Positions 33,507 to 41,074 of a stretch of 64,000 nt of DNA are shown piece after piece (within the stretch, counting starts at the first letter, position 1; each line of letters opens with the position of its first letter). Both the position numbers and the translations under genes were made by a program. This DNA comes from Streptomyces pactum (GTDB lineage Bacteria > Actinomycetota > Actinomycetes > Streptomycetales > Streptomycetaceae). The notes below the pieces were generated by a model. The model searched no databases and had not been told where the DNA came from. It was given only the letters and a program-made list of their open reading frames with translations. The stretch is taken from contig NZ_CP019724.1 of NCBI RefSeq assembly GCF_002005225.1, positions 744,001 through 808,000 of the forward strand, given 5' to 3'.

Positions 33507-33525
33507 AACCTAGGGCCCCTAGGTT
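33507..33525. promoter_or_regulatory. 19-bp perfect palindrome upstream of the EF-G-binding-type gene
   Basis: AACCTAGGG-C-CCCTAGGTT: 9-base arms around one central base, 32 bases before ATG 33558. A further CTAGG half-site lies at 33498-33502. Too close to the start to be a terminator, it is most likely a repressor operator. Confidence 0.6.
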
Positions 33526-33557
33526 CCGGACGCCTCCCCATACCATGAGAGACCCCC

Positions 33558-34052
33558 ATGAGAGCACTCACCGAGCAGGACATCCGCGGCTCCTTCGTCA
33601 ACTGCTCGAAGGGCGAGGCCAAACGGCTGACCGTCCCCCGCGACCTCGGCCAGCACCCCTGGGACGATCTCGACTTCCTGGGGTGGCGGGATCCCGGGGC
33701 GCCCGACCGAAGCTATCTGGTCACCGAACACGGTGAACGCCTCACCGGTGTGGCCCTGCGGTTCCAGCCGGTCCGACGCGGCTTCCTCCAGCGCAGCATG
33801 TGTGCGCTGTGCCTGACCACCCACCCCCGGGGCGGGGTGTCGCTGATGACCGCGAACAAGGCGGGCCCGGCCGGCCGCGAGGGCAACTCGGTCGGCCTGT
33901 ACATGTGCACCGACCTCGCCTGCTCCCTCTATCTGCGGGGCAAGAAGGCACCGGAGAGCGGCCGCCGCTTCGAGGAGAGCCTCAGCCTGGAGGAACAGAT
34001 CGCCCGCACGCTCGGCAATCTGTCCGCCTTCGTCTCCAAGGTGACCGCCTGA
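33558..34052 (+). CDS. FBP-type zinc-finger protein (EF-G-binding protein family)
   Basis: A 164-residue protein. The second half carries a treble-clef zinc finger: MCALCLTTHPRGGVSLM near residues 81-97 and the second cysteine pair in LYMCTDLACSLYLRGKK near 117-133. The N-terminal half begins MRALTEQDIRGSFVNCSKGEAKRL. Both parts match the actinobacterial relatives of FusB/FBP, which bind EF-G and rescue it from fusidic acid on the ribosome; whether this one confers resistance is not known. It is monocistronic with a striking palindrome at its promoter. A tetracycline-type ribosomal protection gene lies 10 kb away in the same window. Confidence 0.85.
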   Translation: MRALTEQDIRGSFVNCSKGEAKRLTVPRDLGQHPWDDLDFLGWRDPGAPDRSYLVTEHGERLTGVALRFQPVRRGFLQRSMCALCLTTHPRGGVSLMTANKAGPAGREGNSVGLYMCTDLACSLYLRGKKAPESGRRFEESLSLEEQIARTLGNLSAFVSKVTA

Positions 34053-34137
34053 AGATCTCGGATGCACGGCGCCGTACGGCGCGTGAGAAGCACTCCCACC
34101 CCCTTTGTCCGGTTACCGTCCTGTCCGGATACGTTCG

Positions 34138-35424
34138 ATGCGCCTGGGGAAGGGGAACAGCCCGAGGATGCGGGATGTACGTGAGACCGCGGTGACGGCG
34201 CTGCGGCGGGTGAAGTGGCTCCGGGACCCCATGGTCGTGCAGGCGCTGCGCTCGGCCGCGGCGGCCTCGATCGCCTATGTGATCGCGGTGCGGCTGACCC
34301 CCGACAAGTCGGCGGCACCGCTCACCGCGCCTCTGACCGCGCTGCTGGTCGTCCAGGTCACCCTGTACGCCACGCTCAAGATGAGCTTCCGCCGGGTGAA
34401 CGCCGTGGTGGCCGGTGTCCTGGTCGCCATCGCCTTCAGCCAACTGGTCGGGCTGAGCTGGTGGAGCCTGGCCCTGCTCATCGTGGCGGCGCTGGGCGTC
34501 GGGCATCTGGTGCGGGCGCACGAGTTCGTGGCCGAGGTGGCGATCAGCGCGATGCTGGTGCTCGGTGTGACCTCGCACGGGAGCCTGGCGTGGGCCCGGG
34601 TGGTGGAGACGCTGATCGGGGCGATCGTCGGACTCTCCTTCAACCTGCTCCTCGCGCCTCCGGTGTGGGTGGAGCAGGCGGGCGAGTCGATCGAGGGGCT
34701 GGCCCGGCGGGTGCGGCAGTTGATGCTGCGCATGGGCGAGGAGGCCGCCAACAGCACGCCGTTCCACGAGGCGGCGGCCCGGCTGCACGAGGCGCGCCGC
34801 CTCGACCACGACATCGGCGAGGTGGACGAGGACCTCCGGCAGGCCGAGGACAGCCTGCGGTTCAACCCCCGCGTACGCGAGGGGCTGCTCCACCGGGTGG
34901 TGCTGCGCACGGGTCTGGACACCCTGGAGATCTGCACGGTGGTGATGCGGGTCCTCGCCCGCACCTTCACCGACCTCGCGAAGGAACGTGAACCGGAGCC
35001 GCTGTTCCCGCCCGAGACGGGCACCACCCTCCAGCAGCTCCTGTCCGAGATCGCCGACGCCGTGGTCAGCTTCGCCGTCCTGGTCACCACCAGCGCCAGC
35101 GCCAACGCCGAGTCCGCGGAGGAGCGCCTCACCACCGAGCTGCGACAGGCGGCGGCGACCCGGGACAAGCTGGCCCAGCTCCTCCTGGAGGAGGTCCAGC
35201 GCGACGCCCGGCAGTGGCAGTTGCAGGGTGCCGTGCTGACCGAGGTCAACCGCATCATCGACGAGATGGACACCGAGCACCGTTCGCGCCGGCTCCTGGA
35301 GGAGCTGGACCACCACACCCGCGAGCAGCGCGAACGCATGCCCCGGCTGACCCGGCTGCGGGACCGGGTACGGGCGCGGCTCAGGAGGCGGAACCGCGGC
35401 GCCGCCGCGCGTCGTTCTCGTTGA
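34138..35424 (+). CDS. FUSC/aromatic acid exporter-like membrane protein (second paralogue)
   Basis: About 428 residues. The N-terminal half has six membrane segments (SAAAASIAYVIAVRL, LTALLVVQVTLYATLKM, VVAGVLVAIAFSQLVGL, LALLIVAALGVGHLV, AISAMLVLGV, IGAIVGLSFNLLLAPPVWV, which is the FUSC/ArAE pattern). The C-terminal half is a long helical, charged cytoplasmic domain ending in an Arg-rich tail. It is probably an efflux component for organic acids or toxins. The start is uncertain between ATG 34138 and ATG 34168; an AAGGGG lies between them. It runs into the gene at 35479 (54-base gap). Confidence 0.82.
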   Translation: MRLGKGNSPRMRDVRETAVTALRRVKWLRDPMVVQALRSAAAASIAYVIAVRLTPDKSAAPLTAPLTALLVVQVTLYATLKMSFRRVNAVVAGVLVAIAFSQLVGLSWWSLALLIVAALGVGHLVRAHEFVAEVAISAMLVLGVTSHGSLAWARVVETLIGAIVGLSFNLLLAPPVWVEQAGESIEGLARRVRQLMLRMGEEAANSTPFHEAAARLHEARRLDHDIGEVDEDLRQAEDSLRFNPRVREGLLHRVVLRTGLDTLEICTVVMRVLARTFTDLAKEREPEPLFPPETGTTLQQLLSEIADAVVSFAVLVTTSASANAESAEERLTTELRQAAATRDKLAQLLLEEVQRDARQWQLQGAVLTEVNRIIDEMDTEHRSRRLLEELDHHTREQRERMPRLTRLRDRVRARLRRRNRGAAARRSR

Positions 35425-35478
35425 GGACGGGCCGAGGACAGGCCGAGGACAGTGAGAACCGGAAGTGGGGGCGTACGG

Positions 35479-36531
35479 ATGACCGACACCAGCGTGCGGA
35501 TCGACGGGAACCGGCTGCTGCTGCCAGGGGGTGCGTCGGTCCGCTTCATCCGCACCCTGCGACTGCCGGAGACGGGCACCCACCCGCTGCCGCCGGGGCT
35601 CGGCGAGTTCCCGGTCCGGCGGGTCGCCGACTACGCCGGCACCGTGCCCGAGGCGTGGCGGGCGCGCGGCGGCGTGCTGCTGCCGGTGTACCTGCGCGAG
35701 GCCATGTGGCTGAGTTTCGCCGGCACCACGGAGCCCGCCGCGCTCCAGGTCGGGGTGGGCAAGGTGTGCGCGGTCTCGGGCAAGCCCTGGAGCGACCGGC
35801 TGGCCCGCGACCCGCAGAACTACGTGGTGCTCCCCCGCCAGCCCTGGCTGGACGGCATCAACTCCGGGACGGGCACGGTCCGCCAGTTCGTGGCGGTACC
35901 GCTCGGCATGGGTGCGACGGTCGAGGGCCAGGTCACCGGCGAGGAGGTCTGGGGAGGCGTCCAGTTGCAGGCCTTCCCGCTGGGCGACGCCGAGCTGGCC
36001 CGCTGGCGGGAGGAGGAGCGGCGCCGGGCCGAGATGGCGCGGAGGGCGGCCCGGTCGGGCGGTGGCGGCGCATTCGGCGCGCCGATGCCGATGTCGGCCC
36101 CCGCCGCGCCGGGCGCGGCCGCCCGCGGCGCGGCCCGCCCCCGGTCCGCGCCGGCCATGGGGCTCGGTGTCGGCGGCTCCATGCGGCAGGAGGTCTACCG
36201 CGACGAACGGCCGCTGACGGACTGGGCCGAGCGGCCCGCCGGCCGGGTCTTCGTACATCTGGTGACGCCCCCGGAATGGCGGCGCATCACCGGCGAGGCG
36301 CCGCCGCCGTCCCCCGTGGACCGAGCCGCCTACACCCGGGCCGGACTGCCCTGGTACGACTACTTCGACCAGGACGCCCTCGATCTCGCGCCCACCGAGC
36401 CGCTCCAGGAGGTCAAGCCGGTCGGGGACTGGGTCGGGGACGACCACGAGCCGTGGCAGGCGCCCGCACCGCAGCAGGTCCGGCCACTCAAGGACGCACC
36501 GGGCGCACCGGTGGAGGACGGGGACTGGTAG
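35479..36531 (+). CDS. Hypothetical protein (350 aa), conserved-type, unknown function
   Basis: A 350-residue soluble protein. The N-terminal 190 residues look folded: LPGGASVRFIRTLRLPETGTHPLPPG, YLREAMWLSFAG, VGKVCAVSGKPW and QEYVVLPRQPWLDGI-like text. Then comes an Arg/Ala/Gly/Pro linker (about 195-240), and a second block with RPLTDWAERPAGRVFVHLV, WYDYFDQD and KPVGDWVGDD. I do not recognise the family, although proteins with the ending PLTDWAERP and WYDYF seem common in actinomycetes. It follows the second FUSC gene on the same strand. There is no signal peptide or membrane segment. ATG 35479 has a weak site. Confidence 0.75.
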   Translation: MTDTSVRIDGNRLLLPGGASVRFIRTLRLPETGTHPLPPGLGEFPVRRVADYAGTVPEAWRARGGVLLPVYLREAMWLSFAGTTEPAALQVGVGKVCAVSGKPWSDRLARDPQNYVVLPRQPWLDGINSGTGTVRQFVAVPLGMGATVEGQVTGEEVWGGVQLQAFPLGDAELARWREEERRRAEMARRAARSGGGGAFGAPMPMSAPAAPGAAARGAARPRSAPAMGLGVGGSMRQEVYRDERPLTDWAERPAGRVFVHLVTPPEWRRITGEAPPPSPVDRAAYTRAGLPWYDYFDQDALDLAPTEPLQEVKPVGDWVGDDHEPWQAPAPQQVRPLKDAPGAPVEDGDW

Positions 36532-36604
36532 CCACGGGGCCGCCGGGAGGCGCGGGTCGCGGCACCCGGTCGCCCACCGGCCGGCGCCGGCAAGGCCCCC
36601 GGCC

Positions 36605-37330
36605 TCACCCGTCGCCGTCTGTGCGCTGCCGCTGCAGGGCCCGCGGGCAGGAGGCGGCGCCCGCCTGCGCCAGCAGCACGTGTATCCGCTCCGTGAGCTG
36701 CGCGATGTCGTCGGCGGGCGCGTGGAAGGGCAGTCGTACGTCGCCGTGCGCGCGGGCGCGCTCGATGCGCAGCGTCAGTCCGTGGCGGTCGACCGCGAGC
36801 GGCCGCACCCGGACCGCGCCGTACAGGCTGTCGGCGTCGACGAGCCGGCTCAGCCGCTCCACCGCGTCCCCGTGGCAGTCGGCGAGATGGGTCAGCAGCC
36901 GGGCCTCGGCCAGGGCCAGCGGGTCGGGCCCGGCGGCGGCGAACTCGTCGAGGCCGACGACCACGGCACCGGACGGCTGACGCAGCACCACGCGCGTGGG
37001 CGTGAACGCCAGGTGGCCGTCCTCCAGGGCGAACCAGCCCGCGAGCCAGAGCCGGGCCCTGATCCGGCCCCGCACCGGGACGGGCGCCACGTCGGCGAAC
37101 TCCAGCACGGCGGACGGCTCGCCCCGGGGCGCGCAGACCGCCGCCGCGAGCAGGGCGCTGTCCTCGGGCACGTGCAGCAGCACCCGGCCGTCCTCGGCCA
37201 CGGAGTGCGCGCCGACGAACTCCTCGCGGCCGCCCTCCGCGGTCACCGCACAGGACCAGGCGGCGGCGAGTACGGAGCGGGCCTGCTCCGCCGCGGCGGG
37301 CGCGGCCGTCCAGGCGTGACTGTCACCCAT
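36605..37330 (-). CDS. DUF2470-domain protein, iron-box regulated
   Basis: A 241-residue protein. The C-terminal 80 residues (ALAEARLLTHLADCHGDAVERLSRLV, then YGAVRVRPLAVDRHGLTLRI) are the DUF2470 domain, which in HugZ-type proteins binds haem. The N-terminal half is split-barrel-like (FVGAHSVAEDGRVLLHVPED, IRARLWLAGWFAL), as in FMN-binding haem oxygenases. An exact iron box lies 39 bases upstream. Such genes are usually released from repression when iron is low, so a role in haem or siderophore-linked iron recovery is likely. ATG 37330 has GGAGGTCGGGG upstream. Confidence 0.85.
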   Translation of the reverse strand: MGDSHAWTAAPAAAEQARSVLAAAWSCAVTAEGGREEFVGAHSVAEDGRVLLHVPEDSALLAAAVCAPRGEPSAVLEFADVAPVPVRGRIRARLWLAGWFALEDGHLAFTPTRVVLRQPSGAVVVGLDEFAAAGPDPLALAEARLLTHLADCHGDAVERLSRLVDADSLYGAVRVRPLAVDRHGLTLRIERARAHGDVRLPFHAPADDIAQLTERIHVLLAQAGAASCPRALQRQRTDGDG

Positions 37331-37368
37331 CCCCGACCTCCTTCGTCAGTTCGTTGGGCAAGGATTCA

Positions 37369-37387
37369 TTAGGTAAGGCTCACCTAA
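37369..37387. promoter_or_regulatory. Iron box (DmdR1/IdeR-type operator)
   Basis: TTAGGTAAGGCTCACCTAA, a 19-bp palindrome that departs little from the actinobacterial iron box TTAGGTTAGGCTAACCTAA. It sits 39 bases before the DUF2470 gene start, in its promoter. The first TetR gene beyond is too far to share it directly. Confidence 0.9.
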
Positions 37388-37506
37388 CCTAGCGGAGATC
37401 GGACCGCGCGCCAACCAGGACGCCCGATCTTCGCGAGACTTTTTCAGCGCACCGGAGAGCGCACTTCAGCGGCCTGACAGCGTGTTTCGAAGTGCAACGG
37501 GGGCGC

Positions 37507-38115
37507 TCACGGCGCGATCGCACCCAGCAGAGCGCGTGCGCACAGGTCGCGCACCTGCTCACGGGGCGACTCCGGATCCCGCAGCCACTCCAGGCAGACC
37601 GCGGTGGTGAACGCCAGCCAGCCGCGCACCGCCAGCCGTACGTCGGTCCGCTCCTCGAAGGCCGGGCCGAACTCGGGGTCGGCGGACAGCGCTTCGAGGA
37701 TCTGCCGCTCCTGTGCCGCGAGCGCCTGCCGGTAGATCCGGCGCACCGCCCGGTCCCCGGTCGCGTCGGCGCGGTGGAAGGCGCGGTAGCCGTGCGCGTG
37801 GGCCCGGACGTACTCCAGGTACGCGTCGAGTCCGTCCGCGAGCTGCTCCCGGACCGGAACGCCGGGCACGGCCGCCGTCATCCGCAGCATGCGCGCGCTC
37901 TCGCGCTCGACGACCGCCGCGAAGAAGTCCCGTTTGGTCGGGAAGTAGTGGTACAGCAGCCCGCGGGAGACGCCGGCGATCTCGGCGACCTGCTCGATCC
38001 ACACGTCGTCGTAGGGGCTCTCCGAGAACAGCCGCGCGCCCACCGACAGCAACTGCTCCCGTCGCTCCCCGGTGCTGAGCCGGCGGCGGGTGCGCTCCCC
38101 CTGGTTCGCGGCCAT
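37507..38115 (-). CDS. TetR-family regulator, divergent from a CYP102-like P450
   Basis: A 202-residue regulator. Residues 12-60 are the DNA-binding domain (RREQLLSVGARLFSESPYDDVWIEQ, AGVSRGLLYHYFPTKRDFFAAVV). The helical C-terminal domain includes HRADATGDRAVRRIYRQAL and WLAFTTAVCLEWL, as in fatty-acid or lipid-responsive TetR proteins. Its ATG at 38115 faces the P450 gene at 38238, and the 122-base gap contains TTGACGTCGGTTCAA, a weak dyad. Regulation of the P450 by this protein is likely, like BM3R1 with CYP102A1. Confidence 0.9.
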   Translation of the reverse strand: MAANQGERTRRRLSTGERREQLLSVGARLFSESPYDDVWIEQVAEIAGVSRGLLYHYFPTKRDFFAAVVERESARMLRMTAAVPGVPVREQLADGLDAYLEYVRAHAHGYRAFHRADATGDRAVRRIYRQALAAQERQILEALSADPEFGPAFEERTDVRLAVRGWLAFTTAVCLEWLRDPESPREQVRDLCARALLGAIAP

Positions 38116-38237
38116 GCCCGCACCTTACTTGACGTCGGTTCAACAACGGGACGAGACTGAGGCGCGCTATTGAATCCATGTACAACACGCTCGCCTCGGC
38201 ACGTGCAACACGCCGCTGCGTCAAGGGAGATCGCGTC

Positions 38238-39779
38238 ATGGCGGAGACGACGAAGGGAACGGCACGCGACGGACTGCCGAAGGGGTTCCGCAGCGCCGAG
38301 CTGGGCTGGCCCGAACTCCGCCGCATCCCGCGTCCGCCGTACCGGCTCCCCCTGCTCGGGGACGTGGTCGAGGCCGGCAGGCGCACCCCGATGCAGGACT
38401 CGCTGCGCTACGCCCGGCGGCTGGGGCCGATATTCCGGCGACGGGCCTTCGGCAAGGAGTTCGTGTTCGTGTGCGGCGCCGGGCTGGTGGCCGACCTCGC
38501 GGACGAGGAGCGGTTCGCCAAGCACGTGGGGCTCGGTGTGGCCAATCTGCGGCCGGTCGCCGGGGACGGACTGTTCACGGCCTACCACCACGAACCCAAC
38601 TGGCAGCTCGCACACGACGTGCTGGCACCGGGGTTCAGCCGCGAGGCCATGGCGGGCTACCACGTCATGATGCTGGACGTCGCCGGCCGGCTCACGGACC
38701 ACTGGGACCGGGCCCTGGAGGCGGGCCGGGCGGTGGACGTGCCCGGTGACATGACCAAGCTGACGCTGGAGACGATCGCGCGCACCGGGTTCGGGCACGA
38801 CTTCGGGTCCTTCGAGCGTGCCCGGCTCCATCCCTTCGTGACCGCGATGGTGGGCACGCTCACCTACGCGCAGCGCCTCAACACCGTGCCGGCCCCGCTG
38901 GCCCCCTGGCTGCTGCGCGGCGCGAACCGCCGCAACACCGCCGACATCGCCTACCTCAACCGCACGGTGGACGACCTGGTCCGGGCCCGCCGGGCGTCCC
39001 ACGGGGACGGCGACCTGCTCGACCGGATGCTGGACACGGCCCATCCCGAGACCGGTGAGCGGCTGTCGCCGGAGAACGTCCGCCGTCAGGTCATCACGTT
39101 CCTGGTGGCCGGGCACGAGACCACCTCGGGCGCGCTCTCCTTCGCCCTGCACTACCTGGCGCAGCACCCCGAGGTCGCGGCCCGGGCCCGCGCCGAGGTG
39201 GACCGCGTATGGGACGGCACCGAGGCGCCGGGGTACGAGCGGGTGGCCAAACTGCGCTACGTGCGCCGGGTGCTGGACGAGGCACTGCGGCTGTGGCCGA
39301 CCGCGCCCGCCTTCGCGCGGGAGGCCCGCCGGGACACCGTGCTGGGCGGGACGTATCCGATGCGGCGGGGTGCCTGGGCGCTGGTGCTCACGGGGATGCT
39401 GCACCGCGACCCGGAGGTGTGGGGGCCGGACGCCGAGCGGTTCGACCCGGACCGCTTCGACGCCAGGGCCGTACGGTCGCGTGCCCCGCACACCTACAAG
39501 CCGTTCGGGACGGGTGCGCGGGCGTGCATCGGGCGGCAGTTCGCGCTGCACGAGGCGACGCTGGTCCTCGGGCTGCTGCTGCGCCGCTACGAGCTGCGGC
39601 CCGAGCCGGACTACCGGCTGCGGGTGACCGAGCGGCTGACGCTGATGCCGGAGGGGCTGCGGCTGCGGTTGGACCGGCGGGCGCCGGCCGGCCGGCCCGG
39701 GGCGACCGCGGACCGCGCCCCCGTCGCCGAGGCCCCCGTCTCGCAACCCCGTTGTCCAGTGCACGGCAGGGGTGACTGA
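38238..39779 (+). CDS. CYP102-like cytochrome P450 without a fused reductase
   Basis: A 513-residue P450. The haem site FGTGARACIGRQFALHEA (Cys430) and the I-helix VAGHETTSGALSFALHYLAQHP (from about residue 290) are typical of CYP102 (P450 BM3-like fatty acid hydroxylases). The K-helix ExxR is DEALRLWP. CYP102A enzymes are fused to a reductase of about 600 residues; here the protein ends after a short Pro/Ala tail, like the CYP102B type known from Streptomyces. A redox partner must come from elsewhere. ATG 38238 follows AAGGGAG. The divergent TetR gene is the likely regulator. Substrate probably fatty acyl. Confidence 0.88.
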   Translation: MAETTKGTARDGLPKGFRSAELGWPELRRIPRPPYRLPLLGDVVEAGRRTPMQDSLRYARRLGPIFRRRAFGKEFVFVCGAGLVADLADEERFAKHVGLGVANLRPVAGDGLFTAYHHEPNWQLAHDVLAPGFSREAMAGYHVMMLDVAGRLTDHWDRALEAGRAVDVPGDMTKLTLETIARTGFGHDFGSFERARLHPFVTAMVGTLTYAQRLNTVPAPLAPWLLRGANRRNTADIAYLNRTVDDLVRARRASHGDGDLLDRMLDTAHPETGERLSPENVRRQVITFLVAGHETTSGALSFALHYLAQHPEVAARARAEVDRVWDGTEAPGYERVAKLRYVRRVLDEALRLWPTAPAFAREARRDTVLGGTYPMRRGAWALVLTGMLHRDPEVWGPDAERFDPDRFDARAVRSRAPHTYKPFGTGARACIGRQFALHEATLVLGLLLRRYELRPEPDYRLRVTERLTLMPEGLRLRLDRRAPAGRPGATADRAPVAEAPVSQPRCPVHGRGD

Positions 39780-39867
39780 CCGACGCCGGCAGCCTGGTTC
39801 CGGCGCCGCCCCGGGCCGCGGTGAGTCGCCGCTGGGCCGGGAAGAAGGCACCGTCCAGGCCCGTGCC

Positions 39868-40092
39868 CCCGGAGGTCGGCGTCGCGCGGGTCCGCGCCGA
39901 TGAGGTCCGCGCCCCGCGGATCCGCACCGGTGAGGCCGGCGGCGACGGGGTGGGCCCCGCACGGATCGGCACCCTTTGGACGGGCGCCGACGGGGTCGGC
40001 GTCGCGGCGGTTCCCGGCCGGCGGATCGGCACCGCGGCGGCCCCCGGCCCGGTGAACGGCGCCGCGGCGGCCCCCGGCCCGGTGAGCGGCGC
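39868..40092. repeat. 15-bp-period tandem array, about 15 units, in a 316-base gap between genes
   Basis: The gap 39780-40095 between the P450 and the sigma factor gene has no clear gene; from about 39868 it is an imperfect tandem array of a 15-base unit (variants of CGGATCGGCACCGCG). The two 27-base copies of GCGGCGGCCCCCGGCCCGGT plus the next seven bases near 40030-40090 are nearly exact. Because 15 is five codons, the minus strand reads as five-residue repeats such as ADPRG-ADLIG-ADPRD-ADLRG. That resembles a pentapeptide-repeat protein, but no start codon or ribosome site supports a gene. Confidence 0.75.
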
Positions 40093-40095
40093 CGG

Positions 40096-41070
40096 TCAGG
40101 CCTCCAGGCCGGGCAGGTCCAGTCGGGCCAGCCGCTCCGGGTCGGACAGGATGTAGAGGCCGGTGATGAGTCCGTCGGCGACGGTCACGTAAGTGACCGA
40201 ACGGGGACGCCCCTCGGACACGGCGACGGTGCCGACGGTGCCGTTGACCAGGACGAGACGGGCGAGACCGGCGAGGTGGCGGAAGTGGAACGCCCCGGTG
40301 GCGACCGTACGCGCCCCCCGCACCACCTTCGACGCCGCCACTCCCGAGGCCAGCGCGCCGGCGTCGGCCCGCAGCACCACGTCCGGATGGAGGACGGACA
40401 CCAGAGCCTCGAAGTCGCCGGCGCGACTGGCGGCCAGGAACGCCTCGACGGCCTGCCGCTGCCGGCCGAGATCGGGGTCGGCCGCGGGCGTGGCCTCCCG
40501 GACCCGGCGCCGGGCCCTGCTGGCCAGTTGCCGGGTGGCGGCCGGGCTGCGCTCCACGATGGTCGCGATGTCGTCGAAGGGCACGGAGAACATGTCGTGC
40601 AGCACGAACGCCAGCCGCTCGGCCGGCTCCAGGGTCTCCAGTACGACCAGCAGGGCCAGCCCCACCGAGTCGGTGTGCAGGGCCTCCTGCTCCGGATCGC
40701 CCTGCGGCAGTGCCCTCAGCACGGGATCCGGGACGAAGGTGTCGAAGCCCTCGGTCATCGGCTCCTCGCGGCGCGCGGTGCGTGAGCGCAGCAGGTCCAG
40801 GCAGACCCGGCCGGTCACCGTGGTCAGCCAGGCACCGAGGTTGTCGATGCCGTCCGCGCCGGTGCGGTCGAGGCGCAGCCACGCCTCCTGCACCGCGTCC
40901 TCCGCCTCGGTCAGTGAACCGAGCATGCGGTAGCCCACCGCCTTGAGCTGCCCCCGGTGCTCCTCGAACCGCTCCGCCAGTCGCTGGTGCCCCCGCACGT
41001 CCCGCTCCTGCTGCACGCCCTGCTCCCCCTGCACGTTGCGCTCCTCCTGGCTCCCTCGGCCCCCCGCCAT
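40096..41070 (-). CDS. ECF sigma factor with C-terminal SnoaL-like domain (SigJ/ECF41-like)
   Basis: A 324-residue sigma factor. Region 2 is RMLGSLTEAEDAVQEAWLRL near residue 50; region 4 is LAFVLHDMFSVPFDDIATIVERSPAATRQLASRARRRV near 150-190. The last 115 residues are a SnoaL/NTF2-like domain (EAFLAASRAGDFEALVSVLHPDVVLRAD) that controls activity in ECF41 sigma factors instead of a separate anti-sigma factor. The conserved DGGGK of ECF41 appears as DAGAL here. The first 25 residues have duplicated text (ERNVQGEQGVQQERDVRG). No COE (carboxymuconolactone decarboxylase) gene is adjacent. It begins 4 bases after the PIG-L gene ends, so the two are coupled. Confidence 0.9.
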   Translation of the reverse strand: MAGGRGSQEERNVQGEQGVQQERDVRGHQRLAERFEEHRGQLKAVGYRMLGSLTEAEDAVQEAWLRLDRTGADGIDNLGAWLTTVTGRVCLDLLRSRTARREEPMTEGFDTFVPDPVLRALPQGDPEQEALHTDSVGLALLVVLETLEPAERLAFVLHDMFSVPFDDIATIVERSPAATRQLASRARRRVREATPAADPDLGRQRQAVEAFLAASRAGDFEALVSVLHPDVVLRADAGALASGVAASKVVRGARTVATGAFHFRHLAGLARLVLVNGTVGTVAVSEGRPRSVTYVTVADGLITGLYILSDPERLARLDLPGLEA

Positions 41071-41074
41071 GCCG

